Source: an uncultured Lachnospiraceae bacterium (GTDB lineage Bacteria; Bacillota; Clostridia; Lachnospirales; Lachnospiraceae). From it: a stretch of 32,442 nt of DNA. Made by a program: the position numbers and the translations under genes. Positions 22,845-31,277 of this stretch are shown piece by piece (position 1 is the stretch's first letter; each line of letters opens with the position of its first letter). The notes under the pieces were generated by a model. That model saw only the letters and a program-made list of their open reading frames with translations. It was not told the DNA's origin and searched no databases. The DNA lies in the NCBI GenBank assembly GCA_910588865.1, contig CAJUSJ010000042.1:1-32442 (forward strand), written 5' to 3'.

Positions 22845-22890
22845 TATACACACGGGGCAGAGAGGAATATGGCCGCTGAAGCGGCCCCCG
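22845..22890 (+). repeat. GC-rich dispersed repeat, copy 4
   Basis: TATACACACGGGGCAGAGAG leads into the same perfect hairpin as copy 1 (GGCCGCT-GA-AGCGGCC at 22871-22886). It is tandem to copy 3 and is the only copy not preceded by a terminator T-tract. The remaining GC-rich stretch to 22947 shows nothing else that I can name. Confidence 0.8.
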
Positions 22891-22947
22891 CCCCCTGCCC
22901 GGCCGCAACGGACTTCCGGGGAGGCCGAGCCGGGTTTCCCAGGAGTG

Positions 22948-23880
22948 TTAGATGTGTGTGACTACCAGCTCCATAACTCCCTGAGCCTGGATCATGCCGT
23001 AGCCGCTGGGAACCAGGATGTGATCCCCTGCCTTCACTTCATATTTGTCCAGGAGGCCGCTTCCCGCGGTGACATCAATGAGCATATAGGGAAAGTTCTG
23101 GCTGATGGCCGCGTGGGTTTTCACATTCCAGCGATTTACGGTAAAGTAGGGGCTGGAAACCAGTGTACACACCTGGTAGCTGCCGTGATCCTCCTCCTTG
23201 CCTCTGGTATTCTGGTCTGTGTGAGGACAGGTGATGACATCCAGACTTTGTGCCAAATGGAGCTGCCGGGGCTTGCCGTCCTGGAGACGGTCGTAATCGT
23301 AGAGCCGATAGGTGGTATCGCTGTTCTGCTGGACCTCCAGAAGCAGGGTTCCTTTGCGGATGGCATGGATGGTCCCTGACGGGATGTAGAAAAAGTCGCC
23401 TTTGTGAATAGGGAATTTTCGGAGAAGGGAATCCCACTGTCCACTGTCAATCATTTTCTTCAGCTCTTTGCGGTTTTTGGCATGATGTCCGATGATGATG
23501 TCCGCGTCGTCCTCACAATCCAGGATATACCAGCATTCCGTTTTTCCCTGGCTGCCGTTTTCGTGGATCTGGGCGTAGGCATCGTCAGGGTGTACCTGGA
23601 TGCTGAGATGGTCGTTTGCGTCAATGATTTTCACCAGGAGGGGAAATTCCGCCCCATCCATATTGCCGAACAGTTCCCGGTGCTGGTCCCACAGCTGTCC
23701 TAAACTCTGGCCGTCATAGGTTCCGCCTCTGACCACGCTCTGGCCGTGGGGGTTGGCGCTGATTACCCATGCTTCTCCGGTGTCGTCGCCGGGGATAGGA
23801 TAGCGGAAGGTTTCTCTCATCCTGTGGCCGCCCCACAGGACCTGCTTAAAATAAGGTTCAAAAAATATGAGTTCTCTCAT
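22948..23880 (-). CDS. manA: Mannose-6-phosphate isomerase, class I
   Basis: ManA interconverts mannose 6-phosphate and fructose 6-phosphate using a bound zinc ion. The protein has 310 residues, the short Firmicutes form. The metal ligands are Gln95 and His97 in the IQVHPDD motif, Glu115 in KTECWYIL, and His172 in PSGTIHAI. The cupin barrel continues to the end, with a second jelly-roll region (GDHILVPSGYG). AGGAGG lies 8 nt before ATG 23880. It is the third gene of the sugar operon, after the PTS IIC gene. The presence of manA suggests that the incoming sugar feeds, at least in part, through mannose 6-phosphate. Confidence 0.95.
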   Translation of the reverse strand: MRELIFFEPYFKQVLWGGHRMRETFRYPIPGDDTGEAWVISANPHGQSVVRGGTYDGQSLGQLWDQHRELFGNMDGAEFPLLVKIIDANDHLSIQVHPDDAYAQIHENGSQGKTECWYILDCEDDADIIIGHHAKNRKELKKMIDSGQWDSLLRKFPIHKGDFFYIPSGTIHAIRKGTLLLEVQQNSDTTYRLYDYDRLQDGKPRQLHLAQSLDVITCPHTDQNTRGKEEDHGSYQVCTLVSSPYFTVNRWNVKTHAAISQNFPYMLIDVTAGSGLLDKYEVKAGDHILVPSGYGMIQAQGVMELVVTHI

Positions 23881-23906
23881 GATCCATTCCTCCTGAATAT
23901 TGAATA

Positions 23907-23940
23907 CCCTGGGCGCGGAGGGTTCAGCTCTCGCCCAGGG
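23907..23940. other. Stem-loop between the IIC gene and manA
   Basis: CCCTGGGCG (23907-23915) pairs with CGCCCAGGG (23932-23940). No T run follows on either strand, so it is not a normal terminator. In the minus-strand transcript it lies just ahead of the manA ribosome binding site region reading order IIC then manA is therefore reversed: it lies upstream of the IIC stop's distal side, between the manA start side (23880) and the IIC end (23954). It may be an RNA processing or stability element. Confidence 0.5.
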
Positions 23941-23953
23941 AAACGAAAAAAAG

Positions 23954-25267
23954 TTAATCTTCTTGGGAAGCGGTCTTTTCCATCAGCTTGTCATTGATTT
24001 TTACAAATGGCAGGTACAGAAGCACGCCGATGGCGATGATGATGATCTGGACGATCACGGCCCGGAAATCGCCGCTGGTGGCCAGATAACCGCTTAACAG
24101 CGGCGGGGTGGTCCAGGGTATGTAGACCACGCACTCATTCATAAAGTTCAGCGCGGTGGCCGCGTACGCGATGATGATGCCAATGGCCGGAAGCAGTACA
24201 AAGGGTATGATCATGGTGATGTTATATACAATGGAGTAGCCGAAAATAATGGGCTCATTGATGTTAAAGCATCCTGGTGCCACAGACAGCTTGCAGATGG
24301 CCTTGGTGGCCTTGTTGCGCCCGAACACCAGGGTGGCGATGATCAGGGCAATAGTGGAACCGGAACCGCCCATCATGCCGAAGGTGGGAACAAAAGCGGC
24401 GTTGATGATGTTGGGGATGGCCTCACCCGCGGCGTAAGCTGCCATGCACTGGGTCATGTTGATCATCAGAAGAGGCTCCAGGATGGATCCGTTTAATACG
24501 GTCTGATGGATACCGAACAGCCACAAAAGGTTGCCTAAGGAGTAGATCAGGACACAGCCAAACAGTCCGGTGGTAACGCCTCTTAAGGGCTCCTGGATCA
24601 TGGTGGTAATGATGGTGATCAGGTCTGTGTGGAACACATTGTTGAGGACAGCGGAGATAATGCCGAACAGGGTCATGACCAGGATAAACGGGATCAGGAC
24701 AGAGAAGGACTTTCCTACCGCGGGGGGAATGCTGTCCCCCATGTTCAGCTGCAGTTTTTTGATGTTGGAAACATAGATAAAAAGCTCGGTTGCCGCCAGG
24801 CCGATGAGGATACCGGCGAACATGGCCTGGGTTCCCACATTGCTGAAGGTCAGGACGCCGGATACGGATACAGCGTCAGAGGCCCCGTCGGGAACCACGG
24901 TGACAGAGCCGGGCATCATGACGATCAGGGAAGCCAGGGAAACCAGGGATGCGGCCATGGGATTGTCGAACCCCCTGTTCCTGGACAGGCAGTAACCGAT
25001 CACGGTAGCGATCAGCAGGGAGCTGATATTTAAGGTTCCGTTTACCAGCATGTTCCCCCAGTACTGGGCGCTCTCTAAAGCGGAACCGCTTAAGATCCAC
25101 TGGAATATGGTGTTGTTGAAAAGAACCGCCACTCCGGCCAGAATGTAGAGAGGCATGATGGTCGCGAACGCGTCCCTGAGGGAGCTCAAGTGAATCTGGC
25201 TTCCGAGCTTTGCCGCGAACTCTGTAAATTTGTCTACGAATTTAGAAGTTTCCAAAGAACCACCCAT
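23954..25267 (-). CDS. PTS sugar transporter subunit IIC, cellobiose/lactose family
   Basis: The membrane channel of a phosphotransferase system of the lactose/cellobiose family imports and phosphorylates a sugar together with IIA and IIB. ATG 25267 (MGGSLETSKF) is chosen because GGGGG lies 9 nt before it and the previous stop ends 1 nt away; the product is 438 residues. About eight to ten hydrophobic spans are visible. The family segment GCFNINEPIIFG, with its conserved Glu, is at about 340-350 and IPWTTPPLLSGYLATSGD lies near the end. IIA and IIB genes are not in the window, so they must be encoded elsewhere. The substrate is probably a beta-glucoside, judged by the adjacent GH1 enzyme. Confidence 0.93.
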   Translation of the reverse strand: MGGSLETSKFVDKFTEFAAKLGSQIHLSSLRDAFATIMPLYILAGVAVLFNNTIFQWILSGSALESAQYWGNMLVNGTLNISSLLIATVIGYCLSRNRGFDNPMAASLVSLASLIVMMPGSVTVVPDGASDAVSVSGVLTFSNVGTQAMFAGILIGLAATELFIYVSNIKKLQLNMGDSIPPAVGKSFSVLIPFILVMTLFGIISAVLNNVFHTDLITIITTMIQEPLRGVTTGLFGCVLIYSLGNLLWLFGIHQTVLNGSILEPLLMINMTQCMAAYAAGEAIPNIINAAFVPTFGMMGGSGSTIALIIATLVFGRNKATKAICKLSVAPGCFNINEPIIFGYSIVYNITMIIPFVLLPAIGIIIAYAATALNFMNECVVYIPWTTPPLLSGYLATSGDFRAVIVQIIIIAIGVLLYLPFVKINDKLMEKTASQED

Positions 25268-25268
25268 A

Positions 25269-26672
25269 TTAATTATCCCCCTTATCTCTTCGCTCAATAA
25301 GACTCTTGATCCAGTGAGCGGATTTCTTTAACCTGCGTGTATAGTTGTTCATCAGATCCACTTCGATAAAGCCGTATCGGTTTTTAAACGCGTTGCTCCA
25401 GGACCAGTTGTCGATAACACCCCAATAATGATAGCCGACGCAGTTAGCGCCTTCCTCAATGGCTTTCATGACCCACTTTAAGTGGTCTTCCACGAACTCA
25501 ATTCTGTAATCATCCTGAATCTCGCCTTCCTGGTTCCGGAAGCGGTCCTCATGCTCCACACCCATACCATTTTCCGAAATAAAGAACTTCATATCCGGAT
25601 ATTCACGTTTCATCTTCATGCCGAAATCATAGATTCCCTTGGGATAGATCTCCCAGCCCCGGTACACGTTCATCTTTCTCTCCGGCCAGATGTAGGGATC
25701 CGCGAACTTGGGATAACCGGCCTCGTCTGTCTTGGTGAAAGGGGCCTGAACCCGGTTGGGCTGATAGTAGTTAAAGCCAAGCCAGTCCACCCGGCCGCAC
25801 TTTAAGATCTCTTCATCCCCAGGCCTCATCTCCGGAGCCAGTCCATGCTCTGCCAGAGTGTCAAGCACATCGCCGGGCAATGTCCCGGACATGCACAGAT
25901 CCAGCCACCAGCGGTTCTGAATGCCATCGGTCATGCGGACAGCCTCTAAGTCATCCGGTGTTGGATTCTCCTTTGTGTAGGGCGGGGCGAACGCGTTGAT
26001 CAGTCCGATCTGGGCGTCAGGCAGTAAGAAGCCCTCTTCCTTGGCCTTGTTGAATTCACGGACAGCCAGGCTGTGGGCCAGAGAAATGTGATACTGCACC
26101 TGCATTCCCTGCCTGGCGTCTTTGATAAAGGGATACCACGCGCCGTGGCGGTATTCCTGATCCGGTTCTACGATAGGCTCATTAAAGGTGAACCAGTAGC
26201 GGATCTCCTTGCCGAACTCTCGGAACGCGGTTCTGGCGTAGGTGACATAAGCTTCAACCACTTCCCGGTTTGTCCAGCCTCCTTTTCGGAAAAGGTAAGC
26301 AGGCATATCAAAATGGTACAGGTTCATGAACAGCTCGATCTGATTCTCCCTGGCGCAGGCGCAGACCTTATGATAGAAGGCGGCTCCCAGGGGATTCAGC
26401 TTCTGGTCCTGGTCCATGAGACGGGTCCACTGTATGGAGGTGCGGAAAGAGTCCAGATGGAGGCTTTTTAAAAGCTTAATATCCTCCTCATACTTCTCGT
26501 AAAAATTATTGCCCACATAGCTGCCCACCTTGTTGTAAAAATCGGAGATGGAGAGATCAGACCAGGTATCCCAAAAGCTCTCCAGCCGGTTGTCTTTCTT
26601 ATAAGCGCCTTCTGTCTGAGGACCGGACATGGCAGCGCCCATAAAGAAATTTTTTGGAAGTGAAACTTGCAT
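25269..26672 (-). CDS. GH1 family glycosidase, probable 6-phospho-beta-glucosidase
   Basis: This 467-residue enzyme of glycoside hydrolase family 1 hydrolyses a beta-glycosidic bond, probably of an imported phosphorylated disaccharide in the cytoplasm. The acid/base Glu165 is in the FTFNEP motif and the nucleophile Glu367 is in FISENGMG. The segment WSWSNAFKNRYGF (about 423-435) has Ser426, Lys430 and Tyr433 in the pattern that binds the 6-phosphate in phospho-glycosidases. There is no signal peptide. AAAGGAG lies 6 nt before ATG 26672. It is the first gene of the operon with the IIC gene (1-bp gap) and manA. The preferred sugar cannot be fixed from sequence. Confidence 0.93.
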   Translation of the reverse strand: MQVSLPKNFFMGAAMSGPQTEGAYKKDNRLESFWDTWSDLSISDFYNKVGSYVGNNFYEKYEEDIKLLKSLHLDSFRTSIQWTRLMDQDQKLNPLGAAFYHKVCACARENQIELFMNLYHFDMPAYLFRKGGWTNREVVEAYVTYARTAFREFGKEIRYWFTFNEPIVEPDQEYRHGAWYPFIKDARQGMQVQYHISLAHSLAVREFNKAKEEGFLLPDAQIGLINAFAPPYTKENPTPDDLEAVRMTDGIQNRWWLDLCMSGTLPGDVLDTLAEHGLAPEMRPGDEEILKCGRVDWLGFNYYQPNRVQAPFTKTDEAGYPKFADPYIWPERKMNVYRGWEIYPKGIYDFGMKMKREYPDMKFFISENGMGVEHEDRFRNQEGEIQDDYRIEFVEDHLKWVMKAIEEGANCVGYHYWGVIDNWSWSNAFKNRYGFIEVDLMNNYTRRLKKSAHWIKSLIERRDKGDN

Positions 26673-26706
26673 ACGCTTCTCCTTTCTGGAACAATGAATT
26701 TAAATT

Positions 26707-26752
26707 ATAACTTTTAATAAATAAGTTATGATTTATTTATATAATATCATAA
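26707..26752. promoter_or_regulatory. Two overlapping inverted repeats, probable GntR operator
   Basis: ATAACTT/AAGTTAT (26707-26713 and 26723-26729) and TTATGAT/ATCATAA (26726-26732 and 26746-26752) share bases. The second covers the -10 element of the glycosidase promoter and the first lies just downstream of it. The neighbouring GntR/UTRA gene is the obvious candidate binder, by inference. Confidence 0.55.
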
Positions 26753-26768
26753 TTTTTTAAAATTGCAA
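26741..26768 (-). promoter_or_regulatory. Promoter of the glycosidase-IIC-manA operon
   Basis: On the minus strand TTGCAA (26768-26763), a 16-bp spacer, TATTAT (26746-26741). It sits in very AT-rich DNA. The rest of the gap up to 26883 shows no further element. Confidence 0.6.
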
Positions 26769-26883
26769 TAGGTTTTTAGAAAAATTTTTATCTTTTTTAT
26801 GTTTTTATACGCTGGGATATTAGTGGGAAAGGAAAGCGGTAATTGCTGACCGGGAATGGGACGGAAAAGATGGTAAATGAGAA

Positions 26884-26925
26884 TAAAAATGCCGCGGGTT
26901 CCGGCAGGAGACTGCCGCCCGCGGC
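26884..26925 (-). terminator. Rho-independent terminator of the gntR gene
   Basis: On the minus strand GCCGCGGG (26925-26918) pairs with CCCGCGGC (26898-26891), with an inner GGCAG/CTGCC stem, followed by ATTTTTATT. It separates the regulator from the operon. Confidence 0.85.
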
Positions 26926-26954
26926 GAAAGGGCAGAAGGGATGGGTGAGGGGGG

Positions 26955-27671
26955 TTACTGGACGCTGACGGTGCGGAGTTCGAAACAGTCCGCGCGGTGT
27001 CTGGATTTGGAATACTCGAAGATCTGGCCGTCAGCAAGGTAGGCCACCTGCTCTACTTCAAGGATGGGAAGGGCCTCATCTCCGATATTCAGCCATACCC
27101 GCTCCTGATCCGTGGGCATGGAAGCCCGGACAATGCGGTGAGCGCTCTGGATCTTCAGCTTCAGGGTATTTTCGATATAAGAATAGATGGAACCCTGGAT
27201 CACCTGGTCGTTGATGCCTGTAATAAGGTCTGTGGGCATGTAGGTGTATTCCGTCACACAGGGGCTTTCGTTCACCAGTCTGGTGCGGCAGATGTAGCAG
27301 ACAAAGGAGCCGTTCGGGATCTGGAGATTGGCAGCGATATCCGGGGAGGCCTTGAGAGGCAGGAATTCATGGATCACTGATGTGACCGAGCCTTCCCTGT
27401 CTTTACTGAAGCCGCTGAACTGCTGGGATCTGGCAAAGCCCTCGTGGTTGTCGCTGCCGCCGGATATGGCCTTGACAAAGGTTCCGGAACCCCTCCGCTT
27501 GGTGATCAGCCCATTATGTACCAACTGCTCCATGGCTTCCCGGACCGTAATGCGGCTGGCATTGTACTGCTTGCACAGCTCCAGCTCCTGGGGGAGCTTT
27601 TGGTCTGGCTTGTAGTAACCGGAGAGGATCTTGGACTGAATATCATTGGCAATAACTTCATATTTAAACAT
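26955..27671 (-). CDS. GntR-family regulator with UTRA domain (HutC subfamily)
   Basis: The start is placed at ATG 27671 (MFKYEVIANDIQSKIL), as the longer frame contains the promoter; the product is 238 residues. AGGAG is 11 nt away, a long spacing. The winged helix (about 1-67) has LCKQYNASRITVREAMEQL as its recognition region and RRGSGTFVK as the wing. The UTRA ligand-binding domain follows from about 90. Proteins of this subfamily are usually repressors released by a sugar phosphate. It lies beside and in the same direction as the glycosidase operon, with its own promoter and terminator, so it most likely controls that operon. The ligand would be a phosphorylated sugar, by family analogy. 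Confidence 0.92.
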   Translation of the reverse strand: MFKYEVIANDIQSKILSGYYKPDQKLPQELELCKQYNASRITVREAMEQLVHNGLITKRRGSGTFVKAISGGSDNHEGFARSQQFSGFSKDREGSVTSVIHEFLPLKASPDIAANLQIPNGSFVCYICRTRLVNESPCVTEYTYMPTDLITGINDQVIQGSIYSYIENTLKLKIQSAHRIVRASMPTDQERVWLNIGDEALPILEVEQVAYLADGQIFEYSKSRHRADCFELRTVSVQ

Positions 27672-27729
27672 ATTTGTACACACTCCTGAAAATGTTGGCG
27701 GCTTCCTCTGGGAGGAGGCCGTCTTCTGT

Positions 27730-27758
27730 ATTATATCATGAGGCTTCGCGGCGTACAA
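27730..27758 (-). promoter_or_regulatory. Promoter of the gntR gene
   Basis: On the minus strand TTGTAC (27758-27753), a 17-bp spacer, TATAAT (27735-27730), with an upstream TG making an extended -10. It would start transcription near 27722, leaving a leader of about 50 nt. Confidence 0.8.
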
Positions 27759-28019
27759 TCCGTTATTTTTTGACTTTTGACTGCTGTGCGCATGGGGCAT
27801 GTGAACGTAACCGCGTATGCCCATTAATCGCCTGCGGCGCTTGTTTAGAACCCACCGAAACGGAGTGTAGAGGGGACTATGTTCCGGCTCCATAACGGTA
27901 CTGGCTCATGACTGATCAGCGGCGACTTTTGCCGATATGTGAAAAAAGCCCCTTTCCTAACTGGTTGGAATATGGTATGATAGCCTAATATTGGGAATAT
28001 AAGCGATGGAGGGATACTT
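27759..28019. other. Gap between gntR promoter and glnS
   Basis: No gene, RNA or repeat could be supported here. A TATGAT at 27976-27981 may be the -10 of glnS but lacks a good -35. No T-box signature was found. Confidence 0.4.
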
Positions 28020-29696
28020 ATGGAAGAGAACAGAGAGGTTTTAGACAGTTCCAGAAACTTTATAGAGCAGGAGATTGACAGGGATTTGGCCGAGGGGGTC
28101 TATGACCACGTACAGACCCGTTTTCCGCCGGAGCCAAACGGATATCTCCACATCGGACATGCCAAGTCCATCCTGCTCAACTATGGTCTGGCGCGAAAAT
28201 ACGGCGGCAAGTTCAACCTGAGGTTTGACGACACCAATCCCACAAAGGAGAGGGAGGAGTTCGTCCAGTCCATCATCGAAGATGTAAAGTGGCTGGGAGC
28301 TGATTTTGAGGACCGTCTGTTTTTCGCGTCCAATTATTTCCAGCAGATGTATGAGTGCGCGGTTCTCCTGATCAAAAAGGGGAAAGCCTTTGTGTGCGAC
28401 TTAAGCGCGGATGAGATCCGGGAGTACAGGGGAGATTTTAAGACTCCTGGAAAGGAGAGCCCCTTCCGCGACAGGAGCATTGAGGAGAACCTTAAGCTGT
28501 TTGAGGAGATGAAGGAAGGAAAATATCAGGATGGGGAGAAGGTGCTGAGAGCCAGAATCGACATGGCTTCCCCAAATATCAACATGAGGGATCCGGTGAT
28601 CTACCGGGTGGCCCGCATGAGCCACCACAACACCGGCGACGCGTGGTGCATTTACCCCATGTATGACTTCGCCCATCCGATTGAGGACGCGATTGAGCAC
28701 ATCACTCACTCCATTTGTACCCTGGAGTTTGAGGACCACAGGCCCCTTTACGACTGGGTGGTGAGAGAGTGCGGGTTTGAGAATCCCCCAAGACAGATCG
28801 AGTTCGCCAAGCTGTACCTGACCAATGTGGTCACGGGAAAGAGATATATCAAAAAGCTGGTGGAGGACGGCATCGTGGACGGCTGGGATGACCCCAGGCT
28901 GGTGTCCATCGCCGCCCTGCGCAGACGGGGATACACGCCGGAGTCCTTAAGACGGTTTGTGGAGCTGGTAGGAGTGGCCAAGGCCAACAGCTCGGTGGAT
29001 TACGCCATGCTGGAGTACTGCATCCGGGAGGACTTAAAGCTTAAGAAGGCCCGTATGATGGCCATCCTGGATCCGGTGAAGCTGGTGATCGACAACTATC
29101 CAGAAGGCGGGACCGAAGAGCTGTCCATCCCCAACAACCTGGAAAATGAGGGCCTGGGGGAGAGGAAGGTTCCTTTTGGAAGAGAGCTTTATATTGAGAG
29201 GGAAGATTTCATGGAGGAGCCTCCAAAGAAATATTTCCGCCTGTTCCCGGGCAATGAGGTCCGGCTCATGGGCGCTTACTTTGTAACCTGTACAGGCTGC
29301 GAGAAGGACGAGAAGGGAAAGGTTACCGCGGTTCATGCCACCTATGATCCAGAGACCAAGAGCGGCTCTGGTTTTACAGGCAGGAAGGTAAAGGGAACCA
29401 TCCACTGGGTGGCGGCGGACACTGCCGTCAAAGCGGAGTGCCGCCTGTACGAGAATATCGTTGATGAAGAGAAAGGGAAGCTCAATGAGGATGGAACCCT
29501 GAACTTAAATCCCAACTCCCTGACCGTGCTGAAGGAATGCTATGTGGAGCCGGCTCTCGCGGACGCCAAAGCTTGTGACAGCTTCCAGTTTATGCGCAAC
29601 GGGTATTTCTGCGTGGACAGCAAGGACAGCAGGCCGGATGGGCTGGTGTTCAACCGGATCGTTTCTTTAAAGAGCTCCTTTAAGCTGGACAAGTGA
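28020..29696 (+). CDS. glnS: Glutaminyl-tRNA synthetase
   Basis: This class I aminoacyl-tRNA synthetase of 558 residues charges tRNA-Gln. PPEPNGYLHIGHAKS carries the HIGH motif at 44-47, and FNLRFDDTNP at 65-74 is the GlnRS/GluRS signature. The C-terminal half has the two beta-barrel anticodon-binding domains (GRELYIEREDF, then KGTIHWV). The KMSKS loop, usually MSKR in GlnRS, reads VVTGKR at 270-275. From memory this variant occurs in related Lachnospiraceae, so it is probably clade-specific and not damage. GGAGGG lies 6 nt before ATG 28020. GlnRS is not universal in clostridia, many of which use the GatCAB amidation route. Confidence 0.95.
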   Translation: MEENREVLDSSRNFIEQEIDRDLAEGVYDHVQTRFPPEPNGYLHIGHAKSILLNYGLARKYGGKFNLRFDDTNPTKEREEFVQSIIEDVKWLGADFEDRLFFASNYFQQMYECAVLLIKKGKAFVCDLSADEIREYRGDFKTPGKESPFRDRSIEENLKLFEEMKEGKYQDGEKVLRARIDMASPNINMRDPVIYRVARMSHHNTGDAWCIYPMYDFAHPIEDAIEHITHSICTLEFEDHRPLYDWVVRECGFENPPRQIEFAKLYLTNVVTGKRYIKKLVEDGIVDGWDDPRLVSIAALRRRGYTPESLRRFVELVGVAKANSSVDYAMLEYCIREDLKLKKARMMAILDPVKLVIDNYPEGGTEELSIPNNLENEGLGERKVPFGRELYIEREDFMEEPPKKYFRLFPGNEVRLMGAYFVTCTGCEKDEKGKVTAVHATYDPETKSGSGFTGRKVKGTIHWVAADTAVKAECRLYENIVDEEKGKLNEDGTLNLNPNSLTVLKECYVEPALADAKACDSFQFMRNGYFCVDSKDSRPDGLVFNRIVSLKSSFKLDK

Positions 29697-29700
29697 TCTC

Positions 29701-31110
29701 ATGGAGCTGATGATCCCCCTGAAGCCTTACGGGCAAAAGCCCATGTACGAGCAGATCTACCAGTATATGAAAGAGGAGATACGGACCGGCAGCCTGGGGC
29801 AGGGAGTCCGCCTTCCGTCCACCAGGGTGCTGGCGGAGAACTTAAAGGTCAGCCGCTCCACCACCCAGATGGCCTATGACCAGCTGGTGGCGGAGGGCTA
29901 TATCGAGGCAGTGCCTCACAGAGGCTATTTTGTTTTGGGGCTGGAAGAGCTGGTGGAGACTGAGACGGAGATCCAGGGAGAATTCATCCAGGAGTCCGGG
30001 GAGGATGAGAAGGAGGTGGGCATCGACTTTTCGCCCAGGGGCATTGACCTGACCCATTTTCCCTACAACACCTGGCGCAAGGTTACCCGGAACACTCTGG
30101 TGGAGGACAAGAAGGAGATGTTTCTCACCGGCTCCCCCCAGGGGGAACCGGCTCTCAGGGAAGCCATAAAAGGATATCTCCACTCAGCCAGAGGCGTGAA
30201 CTGCCAGGCTGAACAGATCATCATCGGGGCGGGCAGCGAGTACCTTCTCATGCTCCTGTACCAGATTCTGGGGCCGGGTCAGACCATTGCCATGGAGAAT
30301 CCCACCTACAAACAGGCGTACCGGGTGTTTGAGAGCCTGGGATACCAGATTCTGCCTGTGGAGATGGACCGTTACGGCATGGAAGTGAAAGGGCTGGAGG
30401 AGTCCGGGGCGGATGTGGCATACGTGATGCCTTCCCACCAGCATCCCATGGGAATCGTCATGCCGGTGAACCGGCGTCAGGAACTTTTGCAGTGGGCCGG
30501 GCAGAGAAAGGACCGGTATCTCATAGAAGATGATTATGACAGCGAGTTCCGGTACAGGGGCAAGCCCATCCCCGCGCTCCAGGGCTTGGACAAGGCGGGA
30601 AAGGTGATCTACATGGGAACCTTTTCCCAGTCCATCGCCCCGGCCATCCGGGTAGGGTATATGGTTCTGCCCCAGCCTCTTTTGTCCGTGTACCAGCAGA
30701 GGCTGGGATTTTACGCCTCCACGGTGTCCAGGATCGACCAGAACATTCTTTACCAGTTTTTGACGGAAGGGTATTACGAAAGACATTTAAACCGTATGAG
30801 AGCCATCTACAAAGGCAAGCATGACACCCTGCTGGCGCGGCTGCGGGGGCTGGAGGAAGATTTTCAGATTCATGGGGAATACGCTGGGCTTCATGTGCTG
30901 CTGACCAGCAAAAAGGGCTTGCCGGAGAGATGGCTGGTGGAGGAGGCGGGAAAGGCAGGAGTAAGGGTCTACGGCCTTTCCGGCTACTATATCCACCAGC
31001 ACCACAACAACCGTCCCTCCACGGTGATCCTGGGTTACGCCAAGCTAAGCGAGGAACAGATAGAGGAAGGCGCGAGGCGGCTTAAGGAAGCGTGGCATCG
31101 AACTACATGA
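29701..31110 (+). CDS. MocR/PdxR-family regulator (GntR helix plus aminotransferase-like domain), PLP lysine replaced
   Basis: This 469-residue fusion has a GntR-type winged helix at about 10-80 (LPSTRVLAENLKVSRSTTQM) and a fold-type I aminotransferase-like domain at about 110-465. MocR proteins usually sense pyridoxal phosphate and control vitamin B6 or amino acid genes. PLP-site features include ENPTYKQ (199-205) and IEDDYDSEFRY (275-285). The lysine that should form the Schiff base in the GTFSKS motif is Gln310 here (GTFSQS, codon CAG at 30628). A single C-to-A change would give AAG. Without it PLP cannot bind covalently. The gene starts 4 bp after glnS and is probably co-transcribed; its ribosome binding site is weak. 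Targets are unknown. Confidence 0.9.
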   Translation: MELMIPLKPYGQKPMYEQIYQYMKEEIRTGSLGQGVRLPSTRVLAENLKVSRSTTQMAYDQLVAEGYIEAVPHRGYFVLGLEELVETETEIQGEFIQESGEDEKEVGIDFSPRGIDLTHFPYNTWRKVTRNTLVEDKKEMFLTGSPQGEPALREAIKGYLHSARGVNCQAEQIIIGAGSEYLLMLLYQILGPGQTIAMENPTYKQAYRVFESLGYQILPVEMDRYGMEVKGLEESGADVAYVMPSHQHPMGIVMPVNRRQELLQWAGQRKDRYLIEDDYDSEFRYRGKPIPALQGLDKAGKVIYMGTFSQSIAPAIRVGYMVLPQPLLSVYQQRLGFYASTVSRIDQNILYQFLTEGYYERHLNRMRAIYKGKHDTLLARLRGLEEDFQIHGEYAGLHVLLTSKKGLPERWLVEEAGKAGVRVYGLSGYYIHQHHNNRPSTVILGYAKLSEEQIEEGARRLKEAWHRTT

Positions 31111-31227
31111 CCGAAAGCCGCTGTCCGGCGATTCGGGCAAAAGCGGTTTCACAGGAGTTCCGTTAGGGGTAAGGCGGAGAGGTATCATAACAAATATCCT
31201 CCTTTTTACACATTGCGGCACAAAAAA

Positions 31228-31269
31228 TGCCGGTTCAGGCAAATCATAAGCCTGTCCCCGGCAGTTTTT
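31228..31269. terminator. Bidirectional terminator between the mocR and Ala-rich protein genes
   Basis: TGCCGG (31228-31233) pairs with CCGGCA (31258-31263), and CAGGC pairs with GCCTG inside. A TTTTT run follows on the plus strand and TTTTTTG on the minus strand. The 117 bp between the mocR stop and this hairpin contain nothing recognised. Confidence 0.85.
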
Positions 31270-31277
31270 CGTATGGG

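Noticed and set aside
26829..26845. Possible cre site for CcpA upstream of the glycosidase promoter (GGAAAGCGGTAATT)
   Set aside because: It matches only about ten of fourteen consensus positions and is not palindromic enough to support.
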